A stretch of 64,000 nt of DNA from Alphaproteobacteria bacterium LSUCC0396 (GCA_041228345.1 CP166131.1:1729001-1793000), one strand, 5' to 3'. Positions 39,221 through 48,347 are shown, counted from the stretch's first letter. Notes: generated from the sequence alone by a model not told the origin. Translations and numbers: made by a program.

Positions 39221-40135
39221 ATGCAGGATTACCCGCGTGATTTAATCGGATATGGTGCCACCCCGCCACAGGCTGCATGGCCGAACGGCGCGCGTGTTGC
39301 GGTTCAGTTTGTGCTGAATTACGAAGAAGGCGGGGAAAATACTGTGCTTCATGGCGATCCGGCATCCGAGGTGTTTCTATCTGAAATTATTGGTGCGGCG
39401 GCGTTTGAGGGCGCGCGGCATATGTCGATGGAATCAATTTATGAATATGGCTCGCGCGCAGGTGTCTGGCGAATTCTTGAGCTGTTTCGTCGACGCGGTT
39501 TGCCGCTGACTGTTTTTGCCGTAGCGATGGCGGCAGAGCGGCATCCAGATGTGATTGAGGCGGCGCTTGCTGATGGGCATGAAATTGCCGCGCATGGCTA
39601 TCGCTGGATTAATTATCATGGCATGCCGGTTGCCGAAGAGCGCGCGCATATGCAAAAGGCAATTTCGATTCTTACCGATATTTGCGGAACGCGGCCGCTT
39701 GGATGGTATACGGGGCGAACATCAGAAAACACCCGCAATCTTGTCGCCGAAGACGGCGGGTTTGTTTATGATGCAGATGATTATTCGGATGATTTACCGT
39801 TCTGGTCTCGTCAGGTGAATGGCGCTCATTTGGTGGTGCCTTACACGCTGGATACAAATGATATGCGGTTTGCCACGGCACAAGGGTTTCATACTGGCGA
39901 TCAATTTGCCCAATATCTGATTGACGCCTTTGATGTGCTGTATGCCGAAGGCGCCACCGCCCCTAAAATGCTGTCAATTGGGCTGCATTGCCGCCTGATC
40001 GGGCGGCCAGCCCGGTTTGCCGGATTGGTCAAATTTCTGGATCATATTATGGCGCATGACAAGGTCTGGGTGGCGCGGCGGATTGATATTGCCAATCACT
40101 GGATCGCAGCCCACCCCTATCAAGGAGCTCGCTGA
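39221..40135 (+). CDS. puuE: Cofactor-type allantoinase PuuE (polysaccharide-deacetylase fold)
   Basis: 304-aa enzyme converting allantoin to allantoate, unrelated to the amidohydrolase AllB. 'YPRDLIGYGATPPQAAWPNG' and 'FVLNYEEGGENTVLHGD' open the NodB-type domain; 'EIAAHGYRWINYHGMP' holds the active-site histidines and 'TGRTSENTRNLVAEDG' follows. Length and order match PuuE. Its stop codon overlaps the allA start (TGATG). Confidence 0.94.
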   Translation: MQDYPRDLIGYGATPPQAAWPNGARVAVQFVLNYEEGGENTVLHGDPASEVFLSEIIGAAAFEGARHMSMESIYEYGSRAGVWRILELFRRRGLPLTVFAVAMAAERHPDVIEAALADGHEIAAHGYRWINYHGMPVAEERAHMQKAISILTDICGTRPLGWYTGRTSENTRNLVAEDGGFVYDADDYSDDLPFWSRQVNGAHLVVPYTLDTNDMRFATAQGFHTGDQFAQYLIDAFDVLYAEGATAPKMLSIGLHCRLIGRPARFAGLVKFLDHIMAHDKVWVARRIDIANHWIAAHPYQGAR

Positions 40136-40683
40136 TGGGTGAGTTTGAAACGGGATCTGGTGCACCGGACATAACCGATATTAAAGAGTTGGAAATCCAG
40201 CCCCTTACCAAGGCCGGATTTGCCGCGTTTGGAACGGTAATTGAAACCGACGGGGCTAAAGAGATTGTCATTAATCAAGGCACTACAACACGGTTTGACG
40301 CGATGTCGGCGGTTGATGTGGCGGCTGAGGATGGCAAGCCCATCATTTCGCTGTTTCGGGGCCGGCGGCGGCCAGATCCGATTGAAATTCACCTAATGGA
40401 ACGCCACCCCCTCGGCTCGCAGGCCTTCATGCCGCTTAGCCAGCAGGAGTGGTTAGTGGTCGTGGCGCATGGTAATACCGCAGATGACGGCCCTGATTTT
40501 TCTACTCTGGCCTGTTTTCGGGCGCGTGGTGATCAGGGGGTTAGCTATGATCGCGGCACATGGCATCACCCGCTATTGGTGTTGCAACCCGAACAGGATT
40601 TTCTGGTTATTGACCGCCAAGGCGGCGGGCATAATCTTGATGAGGTTTGGCATGATGGGCTGGCCGCGATTATCCGGATTTAG
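40135..40683 (+). CDS. allA: Ureidoglycolate lyase
   Basis: 182-aa cupin-fold enzyme splitting ureidoglycolate to glyoxylate and urea. N terminus 'IQPLTKAGFAAFGTVIETDG', then 'IEIHLMERHPLGSQAFMPLS', 'WLVVVAHG' and 'YDRGTWHHPLLVL' carry the conserved metal and substrate residues. Last gene of the operon; it converges with the 8-oxoguanine deaminase gene with a 4-bp overlap. The allantoicase needed to make its substrate from allantoate is not present in this window. Confidence 0.93.
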   Translation: MGEFETGSGAPDITDIKELEIQPLTKAGFAAFGTVIETDGAKEIVINQGTTTRFDAMSAVDVAAEDGKPIISLFRGRRRPDPIEIHLMERHPLGSQAFMPLSQQEWLVVVAHGNTADDGPDFSTLACFRARGDQGVSYDRGTWHHPLLVLQPEQDFLVIDRQGGGHNLDEVWHDGLAAIIRI

Positions 40684-42095
40684 ACGTTTTTAATCAAATC
40701 AGCAGTCATGGCGCGATGTTTGGCAAGCAGGTTGGGCATATCCATGCTGACAAGCTGTCCCTGATCAACAATGACCCGGCCATTGATAATGGTGTAGTTG
40801 GATTTGATCGGGCCACAAAATAACAGCCCCGCCAGCAAATCCCACTGGGCACCAGCAAAATCAATGCCGCTACAATCAAAGGCGGCAATGTCGGCAGCAT
40901 AGCCCGGTGCCAACACACCAATATCATCACGGTTCAGCACCGCCGCCCCGCCCCTTGTCGCCAGTGCCAGCGCTTCGCGCGCGGTCATTGCATCACCGGT
41001 TTTCATCACCCGTTGCAACAGCATGGCTTGGCGGGCCTCATTCAGCATATGCGCGCTGTCATTCGATGCAGATCCATCGACACCAAGCCCAATTTTGACG
41101 CCAGCATCCAGCATTTCACGAACCGGCGCAATGCCACTCGACAAGCGCATATTAGAACAGGGGCAGTGGGCAACACAGGTTCCGGTGCGGGCAAATAAAT
41201 CAATCTCGCCCGGGCTTAATTGAACACAATGCGCGTGCCAGACATCGTTGCCGGTCCATTCAACAGCCTCGATATATTCGCCCGGACGCATCCCAAAGCT
41301 GGCAACGCTATAGTCGATATCTTCCCTATTTTCGGCAAGATGTGTATGCAGGCCCACCTGATAGGCCCTTGCCATATGGGCAGTTTCGCGCATCAGATCC
41401 ATGCTGACCGAAAAAGGCGAGCAAGGCGCCAGAGCCACCCTTTGCATGGCGTAACGATCGGCATTGTGGTGGCTTTCGATCAATCGTTGGCAATCGGCCA
41501 GAATAGACGGTTCAGCCTCGGTCAATTGGTCGGGCGGCAAGCCGCCATTCGACTCGCCAATACTCATCGAGCCGCGGGTGCCATGAAACCGCATTCCAAT
41601 ATCAGCGGCGGCGGCGAACGAATCATCAAGCCGTGCCCCATTTGGATAGAGATAAAGATGATCAGATGATGTTGTACACCCGCTCAAGACCAATTCGGCC
41701 ATGCCTAATGCGTTTGACCAGTAAATATGTTCAGGCCCAAGATTAGACCAGATCGGATAGAGTGTTTGAAGCCAGCCAAATAGCGGCGCATTTTGCGCTG
41801 CTGGCACGGCGCGTGTTAGATTTTGGAACATATGATGATGCGTATTCACCATGCCCGGTATCACCACATGACCGGTCATGTCGATCACCATATCGGCGCT
41901 ATCTGGCAGGCTGCCGCTATCACCAACAGCCTCGATCACCCCGTTGCGCGCAAACAAGCCCCCATTTCTAATCTCACTGCCACAATGATCGCCCGGACGG
42001 CCAACATGGCTTGCTGGCGGCTGCGACTGTGCGTCGAATGCCCCCATAGTGCATAATAAATCTGCATTTTTTAACAGAAGCGTTCTATCGGTCAT
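40680..42095 (-). CDS. 8-oxoguanine deaminase (amidohydrolase)
   Basis: 471-aa metal-dependent hydrolase that deaminates 8-oxoguanine to urate, feeding oxidised guanine into the urate route. TTHH-type metal motif THHHM at residues 85-89, further ligands in 'LHTHLAENRED', 'HAHCVQL' and the aspartate of 'GLGVDGSASND'. The 'MFQNLTRAVPAAQNAPLFGWL' and 'HCPCSNMRLSSG' blocks are typical of this group versus guanine or atrazine deaminases, and the surroundings agree. Upstream on the same strand lies a purine permease. Confidence 0.9.
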   Translation of the reverse strand: MTDRTLLLKNADLLCTMGAFDAQSQPPASHVGRPGDHCGSEIRNGGLFARNGVIEAVGDSGSLPDSADMVIDMTGHVVIPGMVNTHHHMFQNLTRAVPAAQNAPLFGWLQTLYPIWSNLGPEHIYWSNALGMAELVLSGCTTSSDHLYLYPNGARLDDSFAAAADIGMRFHGTRGSMSIGESNGGLPPDQLTEAEPSILADCQRLIESHHNADRYAMQRVALAPCSPFSVSMDLMRETAHMARAYQVGLHTHLAENREDIDYSVASFGMRPGEYIEAVEWTGNDVWHAHCVQLSPGEIDLFARTGTCVAHCPCSNMRLSSGIAPVREMLDAGVKIGLGVDGSASNDSAHMLNEARQAMLLQRVMKTGDAMTAREALALATRGGAAVLNRDDIGVLAPGYAADIAAFDCSGIDFAGAQWDLLAGLLFCGPIKSNYTIINGRVIVDQGQLVSMDMPNLLAKHRAMTADLIKNV

Positions 42096-42186
42096 ATTCT
42101 ATCCTGCTTTGCCACTGGTTCGGGGGGCGCCACTGATTCGGGGTGTGCTATCCATTTTGACGCGCTATTCATTTTTGCTTGGCGCA

Positions 42187-42276
42187 ATCATGCCGCCAAA
42201 CCTTGCGATCTGGCGGCATGATGATCTTTGCTTATAATGGCCTTGCAGGTTTGGTCCCGCAAGGCTCTTTTTTTTT
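42187..42276 (+). ncRNA. Paired hairpins and rightward terminator between two leftward genes (possible small RNA)
   Basis: A 12-bp perfect inverted repeat (42187-42198 with 42211-42222) is followed by a second hairpin (GCCTTGC 42240-42246 with GCAAGGC 42259-42265) and nine T (42268-42276). This is an intrinsic terminator reading rightward, although both flanking genes read leftward. CCAAACC in the first hairpin (42196-42202) is perfectly complementary to GGTTTGG in the loop of the second (42248-42254), so the two could kiss or exchange. A TATAAT is at 42233. No known riboswitch family is recognised. Confidence 0.45.
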
Positions 42277-42314
42277 CTAGCCGATATCCGCTTTATCAGT
42301 CGCTATCCGATTTA

Positions 42315-43646
42315 TCAGTCAACATCTTCTGGGATCAACAGGTTCAAAATTACCGAAATCGCAGCAGCGGGTAGTAAGCCTGACACCATCAGCATTTCCA
42401 GCGAATCTGGCAGGTGCTGCATTGATTTTGGCACGGCCTGAAGGCCAAGACCGATTGAGAGTGACATCGCCAGAATAATCATGTTGCGACGGTTCCAGTT
42501 CACATCTGACAACATATTGATGCCAGCGCTGACCACCATCCCGAACATCACTATGACACCGCCGCCAAGCACCGAGATTGGCATCGCCGCGATGATGGCA
42601 CCAACCTTTGGAATAAGGCCGCAAGCCACAAGGAACAGGGCACCAAGCGTAACAACGGAACGGCTCATCACACCGGTCATCGAGATCAGCCCAACATTCT
42701 GGCTAAAGGATGTGTTCGGCAAGCCGCCAAAAAGACCCGCAACAAAGCTGCCAAGACCGTCAGCATAAGTGCCGCCAGCCAGCTCTTTATCCGTGGCTTC
42801 GCGGTTTGCACCACCTTTGGCAATTCCGGAAATATCACCAACCGTCTCAATCGCACTGACAACCGACATCAGACACATGCCAATAATCGCATAGGCACTG
42901 AATTCAACGCCATATTTGAACGGTTGCGGGATGGCAAACCATGCCGCCTTTGCAACGCCGCCAAAATTGACCTGACCGGTTAGATAGCCAACGATGTAAC
43001 CGGCGATCAGGCCGATCAGAATTGCCGCTGATGACATTGTGCCACGGGTGAAAAACTTGACGCCAAGCGCGACAAATATCACCACCAGAGCAAGGCCCCA
43101 ACGGCTGAGATCACCCCATTCAGGCGCATTCATCTGAAGCGCTGCAGCACCGCCAGCCGCATATTTGATGCCAACAGGCAGCAATGCAAGGCCGATTGCA
43201 GTGATCACAATACCGGTTACCAGCGGCGGGAACCAATGGCGAATACGGCCAATAACACTGCCAAGGAAGGTGTGAAACAGGCCGGCAACAATCACCGCGC
43301 CAAACAGCGTGGCAATGCCACTGGTTTTGACAATGCCGATCATAATCGGAACGAAGGCAAAGCTAGTTCCCTGCATCACAGGTAATCTTGCGCCAACCGG
43401 ACCAAAGCCGATTGTCTGGAATACGGTTGCGATGCCGGCAAATAGCATCGCCATTTGCACCAGAAACACCATATCTTCACCGCCAAACGCAAAGCCAGCA
43501 GCACCAGCGATGATAATCGATGGTGTTACATTGCTGGCAAACATTGCCAGAACATGCTGAATGCCAAGGGCCGTTCGCGGCCCAAGCGGTATTTCATAAT
43601 TTGGATCTTTTAGTTGGTCGGACGTGCCAATATCTGTATTGGACAT
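42315..43646 (-). CDS. NCS2-family purine/xanthine permease
   Basis: 443-aa inner-membrane nucleobase:cation symporter with about 14 segments. 'GLQHVLAMFASNVTPSIIIAG'-type opening (quoted as QHVLAMFASNVTP), 'FGPVGARLPVMQGTSFAFVP', the signature 'SVVSAIETVGDISGIAKGG' with the substrate-binding glutamate, and 'GGLPNTSFSQNVGLISMTG' are hallmarks of the UacT/XanQ uric acid-xanthine branch. Given the neighbouring cluster, it probably imports urate or xanthine. It precedes the 8-oxoguanine deaminase gene on the same strand, 219 bp apart. Confidence 0.93.
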   Translation of the reverse strand: MSNTDIGTSDQLKDPNYEIPLGPRTALGIQHVLAMFASNVTPSIIIAGAAGFAFGGEDMVFLVQMAMLFAGIATVFQTIGFGPVGARLPVMQGTSFAFVPIMIGIVKTSGIATLFGAVIVAGLFHTFLGSVIGRIRHWFPPLVTGIVITAIGLALLPVGIKYAAGGAAALQMNAPEWGDLSRWGLALVVIFVALGVKFFTRGTMSSAAILIGLIAGYIVGYLTGQVNFGGVAKAAWFAIPQPFKYGVEFSAYAIIGMCLMSVVSAIETVGDISGIAKGGANREATDKELAGGTYADGLGSFVAGLFGGLPNTSFSQNVGLISMTGVMSRSVVTLGALFLVACGLIPKVGAIIAAMPISVLGGGVIVMFGMVVSAGINMLSDVNWNRRNMIILAMSLSIGLGLQAVPKSMQHLPDSLEMLMVSGLLPAAAISVILNLLIPEDVD

Positions 43647-44088
43647 GCTAAATTTCCCCTTTAGTTGGCCAATAATCCAAAGCGTAGGGCGAAAAAGGCA
43701 TACTGCAAGATAAATCGTACGGTTATCGCCAGAAAATTAGAAATTAAAATCATATTTTATCAGGATTTTAATAAATTTTTTCATGGATCATTTTGATGGT
43801 TTGACCCGGTCTAATCATCTGGCTAGCAATTTTGGTGAATAGGCAGTATGAGACGAACAGGATTGCACTTTAACGGTGGCGATCACCTAGACACCAAAAC
43901 AGAAAAATATTGGAATACCAAAACAACCGAACACCAACGCATTCGAACGTCGGCACATTGGCATAGTAGGGCCGCGGCGTTCATCCAAGCAAACACGTCA
44001 GGTGGCGCGCTAATCGAGGGTCAATTTGAATCCGATCAAGGCCCGATCAAAACCAATGAAATAAATATAGTGATCAAGGAGACAGGAA
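43647..44088. other. 442-bp intergenic region
   Basis: Divergent region between the purine permease and the quinone oxidoreductase. The left 180 bp are AT-rich (promoter-like). The right part contains a 93-codon open frame (43848-44129) with no domain-like composition that overlaps the oxidoreductase start, so I do not call it a gene. An AAGGAGA ribosome site lies at about 44076. No RNA gene or repeat seen. Confidence 0.5.
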
Positions 44089-45063
44089 ATGGGTTATGCA
44101 ATGGCAGCCGCCAAACCGGGCGGATCTGAGGTTCTTCATAAAATTGATCTGGGCGATTTGACGCCAGGCGCCAATGAAGTGCTGATCAAACATGATGCAA
44201 TTGGTATCAATTTCCTCGATATCTATATCCGCCGGGGCGCTTATCCATGGCCGGTTGAAAATGACCTAATTCTTGGGTCTGAAGGTGCAGGGGTCATCGA
44301 GGCAGTGGGCAATGAGGTGACTGGTCTGGCGGTTGGTGATCGGGTTGGTTACACGCTGGCGAATGGCGCCTATGCAACGCACCGGCTTATTGACTCTGCC
44401 TATGTTGTCAAATTGCCGGATAATGTGCCAAGCGATCTAGCGGCATCAATCATGCTAAAGGGGCTTACCGTTGCCTATCTGATCCATGACAGCTTTGCCG
44501 TCAAACCGGGTGATACTGTGCTGTTTCATGCGGCGGCTGGCGGCGTTGGCCTGATTGCAGGTCAGTGGCTAAAGGCGATTGGGGCGACCACGATTGGTAC
44601 CGCTGGCGGTGCAGAAAAATGCGCGCTGGCAAAGGAAAACGGCTTTGATCACGTGATTGATTACACAACCACCGATTTTGAGGCGGAAGTGATGCGTCTG
44701 ACCAACGGGGTGGGTGTGGATGTGGCCTATGACTCTGTTGGGAATGACACGATGGCGCGTAGCATCACCTCAACCAAGCGGCGTGGCACGATCATCGCTT
44801 TTGGCCAATCATCTGGTGCCTACGCCGATTTCAAGATCGGTGATCTTGCCAAGGGATCATATTATCTCAGCCGCCCAACCCTGTTTCATTTTGTTGGTGA
44901 TCGTGCATGGCTTGATGCCGCGTCAGCAAAACTATTCAAGGTGGTGACCGACGGTACGATTGATGTCTCGATCAACCAGCGTTTTGCGTTGGAAGACGTG
45001 GCTAAGGCGCATGATGCGTTAACTGGCCGTGCGACAACTGGCTGCACGGTCCTAACCGTTTAA
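44089..45063 (+). CDS. qor: Quinone oxidoreductase (zinc-independent MDR family)
   Basis: 324-aa NADPH:quinone reductase of the medium-chain dehydrogenase family. 'FLDIYIRRGAYPWP' is the Qor/zeta-crystallin N-terminal block; 'AAAGGVGLIAGQWLKAIGATTIGTAGG' contains the nucleotide motif AAAGGVG and lacks the zinc-binding cysteines of alcohol dehydrogenases. 'VAYDSVGNDT' follows. Substrate is probably a quinone or an alpha,beta-unsaturated carbonyl. AAGGAGACAGGA upstream supports the start at 44089. It is followed by a strong terminator. Confidence 0.92.
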   Translation: MGYAMAAAKPGGSEVLHKIDLGDLTPGANEVLIKHDAIGINFLDIYIRRGAYPWPVENDLILGSEGAGVIEAVGNEVTGLAVGDRVGYTLANGAYATHRLIDSAYVVKLPDNVPSDLAASIMLKGLTVAYLIHDSFAVKPGDTVLFHAAAGGVGLIAGQWLKAIGATTIGTAGGAEKCALAKENGFDHVIDYTTTDFEAEVMRLTNGVGVDVAYDSVGNDTMARSITSTKRRGTIIAFGQSSGAYADFKIGDLAKGSYYLSRPTLFHFVGDRAWLDAASAKLFKVVTDGTIDVSINQRFALEDVAKAHDALTGRATTGCTVLTV

Positions 45064-45102
45064 ACCGGATCTGAATTTCACAATCGGAAAAAAACTAGAT
45101 GT

Positions 45103-45135
45103 AAAAAAGGGGCTGCCGGCGGCAGCCCCTTTTTT
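45103..45135. terminator. Strong bidirectional terminator
   Basis: Perfect 15-bp stem (45103-45117 with 45121-45135) whose ends are A6 and T6, with a 3-nt loop. It serves both qor and the convergent xsc. Confidence 0.95.
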
Positions 45136-45191
45136 ATTGTTAGCTATTTTGCAGCACATTTATTTGGTGGGCACGAAACCGCCCCAAAATA

Positions 45192-46970
45192 TTATGCGCC
45201 TTGCTGTGGCCGCATATCGCTTGGGCTAATGCCGGCAACTGCGACTGGCTTTTTCATTGCATCGCGGCGGAACGGCTCGCCAAGCTCTTGGTTCAGCATC
45301 ACTTCGATAAATGTGGTCACGCCATCATTCATCTGGGCGTCAACCGCCTTTGCCAGTGCGTCACGCAGCTCGTCCATCGTTGATACGGCAACACCTTCGA
45401 CGCCGCACGCTTTGGCGATGCCAGCATATGAGACCTGCTGGTCAAGCTCGGTGCCAACAAAATTATCTTCAAACCAGAGGGTTGTGTTGCGCTTTTCGGC
45501 GCCCCACTGGTAATTGCGGAAAATAACCATGGTGATCGCTGGCCATTCTTCGCGGCCGATCGCTGACATTTCATTCATCGAAATACCGAAGGCACCATCG
45601 CCAGCAAATCCAACGACCGGCACATCGCGGCGACCAATTTTCGCGCCCATGATTGATGGCAGACCATAGCCGCACGGTCCAAACAGACCAGGCGCAAGAT
45701 ATTTACGGCCTTCTTCAAAAGTCGGATAGGCATTACCGATTGCGCAGTTATTGCCGATGTCAGAAGAAATGATCGCGTCCTTTGGCAGCGCTGACTGAAT
45801 AGCGCGCCATGCCATGCGTGGAGACATTTTCTGTGGCTCACGACCGCGTGCACGCTCGTTCCAAGTTGTTCCCGGATCATCATCCTCATGATCGAGGGAT
45901 GTGAGCTCTTGCGCCCATGCTGATTTCGTTGTGGCGATCAGTTCCTTGCGACTGCTGCGGTCGGTGTCACCAGCGGTGCTTGACAGCTTGCTTAATATGC
46001 TCGTCGCAACTTTCTTGGCATCGCCAACAATGCCGACAGTGACCTTCTTGGTCAGGCCAATACGATCGGGGTTGATATCAACCTGAATGATCTTGGCGTC
46101 TTTCGGCCAGTAATCAATGCCGTAACCAGGCAAGGTTGAGAACGGGTTCAGCCGCGTTCCCAATGCCAAAACAACATCTGCCTTGGCAATCAATTCCATG
46201 CCAGCCTTTGACCCGTTATAGCCAAGCGGGCCAGCAAAAAGCGGGTGCGAGCCGGGAAATGCATCATTATGCTGGTAACCACAGCAAACCGGCGCATCAA
46301 GACGCTCAGCCAGTTTCATTGACGCTTCGATGGCGCCACCGATTACCACGCCGGCACCGTTCAGCAATACAGGGAATTTGGCGTTTGACAGCATCTCAGC
46401 CGCTTGATTGATTGCATCTTCACCGCCTGATGGCCGCTCAAACTCAACGATGGCCGGCAGTTCAATGTCAATAACCTGTGTCCAGAAATCACGCGGGATG
46501 TTTATCTGGGCCGGTGCTGAGGCGCGCTTTGCCTGCAGGATGACACGGTTAAGCGTCTCGGCAATGCGCGATGGGTCGCGCACTTCTTCTTGATAAGCAA
46601 CCATGTCTTTAAATAGGGCCATCTGCTCGACTTCTTGAAAGCCGCCTTGACCAAGCGTCTTGTTCGCCGCTTGTGGGGTGACCAACAATAATGGTGTGTG
46701 GTTCCAATAGGCGGTTTTAACAGGGGTTACAAAATTGGTGATGCCCGGGCCGTTCTGCGCAACCATCATCGACATTTTGCCGGTGGCGCGGGTAAAACCG
46801 TCAGCCATCATGCCTGCATTACATTCATGCGCGGCGTCCCAGAAGGTAATACCGGCCTGCGGAAAGAGATCAGAAATCGGCATCATGGCAGAGCCGATAA
46901 TGCCAAAAGCATTTTCAATGCCATGCATTTGCAGAACTTTTACAAACGCTTCTTCGGTTGTCATCTTCAT
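45192..46970 (-). CDS. xsc: Sulfoacetaldehyde acetyltransferase
   Basis: ThDP-dependent enzyme that splits sulfoacetaldehyde with phosphate to acetyl phosphate and sulfite, the key desulfonation step for taurine, isethionate and related C2 sulfonates. 592 aa. N-terminal 'HGIENAFGIIGSAMMPISDLF' and 'QNGPGITNFVTPVKTAYWNH' distinguish Xsc from acetolactate synthase. The ThDP motif is 'GDGAFGISMNEMSAIGREE' with the terminal asparagine in 'FRNYQWGAEK'. No pta, tauXY or toa gene is adjacent; a TauD-family gene is divergent from it. Confidence 0.94.
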   Translation of the reverse strand: MKMTTEEAFVKVLQMHGIENAFGIIGSAMMPISDLFPQAGITFWDAAHECNAGMMADGFTRATGKMSMMVAQNGPGITNFVTPVKTAYWNHTPLLLVTPQAANKTLGQGGFQEVEQMALFKDMVAYQEEVRDPSRIAETLNRVILQAKRASAPAQINIPRDFWTQVIDIELPAIVEFERPSGGEDAINQAAEMLSNAKFPVLLNGAGVVIGGAIEASMKLAERLDAPVCCGYQHNDAFPGSHPLFAGPLGYNGSKAGMELIAKADVVLALGTRLNPFSTLPGYGIDYWPKDAKIIQVDINPDRIGLTKKVTVGIVGDAKKVATSILSKLSSTAGDTDRSSRKELIATTKSAWAQELTSLDHEDDDPGTTWNERARGREPQKMSPRMAWRAIQSALPKDAIISSDIGNNCAIGNAYPTFEEGRKYLAPGLFGPCGYGLPSIMGAKIGRRDVPVVGFAGDGAFGISMNEMSAIGREEWPAITMVIFRNYQWGAEKRNTTLWFEDNFVGTELDQQVSYAGIAKACGVEGVAVSTMDELRDALAKAVDAQMNDGVTTFIEVMLNQELGEPFRRDAMKKPVAVAGISPSDMRPQQGA

Positions 46971-47361
46971 GAGTTGTCACCCTGTCGTTACATCAAGTTA
47001 CAGTTAAAACATATGGTCGTCAGTTATTTAGGCTCGATCAAGACAATCACGGCTTTGACAAAGCGTGCCTGATACGAACCGGAAACCCGAATTTCATGGT
47101 TGTACTATCATTTTTCGGCGAAGCCAAGCCGACTTTGGTACCAGTTATAGCTAAATTTAGATCCAGTCAAACGGGCTTGCTTTTTTCCAAATCTAGGCGA
47201 AGATATTTTTTTGGGCAGGTCAAAAAATGCTGGAGTGTTCGGCCAATCAAGTCGCCAATCAAGTCACCAATCTAATCATTGTCACTATAATCGCAAGATC
47301 TTGACAGATGGCGAGGACAGCGCCTTGGCATTGTTTGTCCATAAGGGGGTAGGGTTTTTTC
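46971..47361. promoter_or_regulatory. xsc/tauD divergent control region
   Basis: 391 bp between the divergent xsc and TauD-family genes, moderately AT-rich, holding both promoters. The most striking structure is a run of three 12-bp repeats at 47243-47278. No RNA gene is apparent; short open frames here have no coding character. Confidence 0.55.
47243..47278. repeat. Three tandem 12-bp repeats upstream of the TauD gene
   Basis: CCAATCAAGTCG, CCAATCAAGTCA and CCAATCTAATCA, directly adjacent, about 85-120 bp upstream of the start codon. Possible regulator-binding array. Confidence 0.75.
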
Positions 47362-48186
47362 ATGAAGGTAGTAGCGTTAGCACCGGCCATGGGCGCCGAA
47401 GTCACCGGCGTTGATCTCAGTGCATCAATTGACAAAGTTTTCATTGACGAGCTTCGTGCGGTTTGGCTCGAGCATCAGATGATTGTAATTCGCGGTCAGG
47501 ACATAACGCCGGCCCAACAGCTTGCTTTTGCTGCTGCCATTGGCGAGCCGGATATCTATCCGTTTTTAACCGGACTTGATGGCTTTCCGATGATCACCGA
47601 GGTGTTAAAAAAGGAAGATGAAAAAGTCAATTTCGGTGGCATCTGGCATTCCGATACGACCTATCAGAAATGCCCGCCAATGGCGACTTTGCTCTATGCC
47701 AAGGAATTGCCGCCACTGGGCGGTGATACCCTGTTTGCCAGCCAATATGATGCATATAATCAATTATCAGACTCGCTTCGCGCGGTGCTGGACGGTTTAT
47801 GGGCGGTCAATGCAGCCGGCAAGAAACGGGTAAGTTCTACCCGCAGTGAGCGGATCAAGGATTCGGGAAGCGGTGTTAATCCCGACGATCTGGTTGGTAT
47901 TCATCCGGTTGTGCGCACCCATCCGGAAACTGGCCGCAAGGCGCTGTTCGTCAACCCGGCGCATACGGTCGCCTTTGATGGCTGGAGCGAGGAAGAAAGT
48001 CGTGGGCTTTTGGATTACATTTTCACCCATCAAATTTCGCCAGAATTTCAGTGCAGGTTGAAATGGCAGGTTGGCGATGTGGCCTTTTGGGATAATCGCT
48101 GCGTCCAGCATTATCCGCTGAATGACTATCATGGTTATCGCCGACTGCTGCACAGAATCACCTTAAAGGGGGATGAGCCGCGCTAG
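47362..48186 (+). CDS. TauD/TfdA-family 2-oxoglutarate dioxygenase
   Basis: 274-aa Fe(II)/2-oxoglutarate-dependent dioxygenase. The facial triad is H96 and D98 (IWHSDTTY) and H250, with the 2-oxoglutarate arginine near 261 (YHGYRRLLHRITL). The N-terminal 'GAEVTGVDLSASID' is typical of TauD. Members hydroxylate sulfonates, releasing sulfite, but the family also acts on many other acids. Its position opposite xsc makes a sulfonate substrate likely. True taurine dioxygenases are of this length; the substrate remains inferred. Confidence 0.87.
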   Translation: MKVVALAPAMGAEVTGVDLSASIDKVFIDELRAVWLEHQMIVIRGQDITPAQQLAFAAAIGEPDIYPFLTGLDGFPMITEVLKKEDEKVNFGGIWHSDTTYQKCPPMATLLYAKELPPLGGDTLFASQYDAYNQLSDSLRAVLDGLWAVNAAGKKRVSSTRSERIKDSGSGVNPDDLVGIHPVVRTHPETGRKALFVNPAHTVAFDGWSEEESRGLLDYIFTHQISPEFQCRLKWQVGDVAFWDNRCVQHYPLNDYHGYRRLLHRITLKGDEPR

Positions 48187-48347
48187 TTTTAGCCTCTATC
48201 AAGAGCCAATTTTTAGACGGTGATCATTTTTGTCGTGATTGGCTTTGGTTTTTTTTTCAATTCATACCATATCGTCCTTGGCAAGCCGGTGGAAATGTCG
48301 CATGGTTGTACACAACAACAACGTTCGATTCTGGGAGGAATTATAGA

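Noticed and set aside
42096-42314. Known purine riboswitch in the permease/deaminase gap
   Set aside because: The conserved purine-riboswitch core is absent; only the hairpin pair described is present.
43848-44129. 93-codon open frame upstream of qor
   Set aside because: It overlaps the well-supported qor start by 41 bases, has no ribosome site and shows low-complexity composition without domain character.
47211-47414. Small gene over the xsc/tauD control region
   Set aside because: It runs through the 12-bp repeats and into the dioxygenase gene; no start signal or domain.
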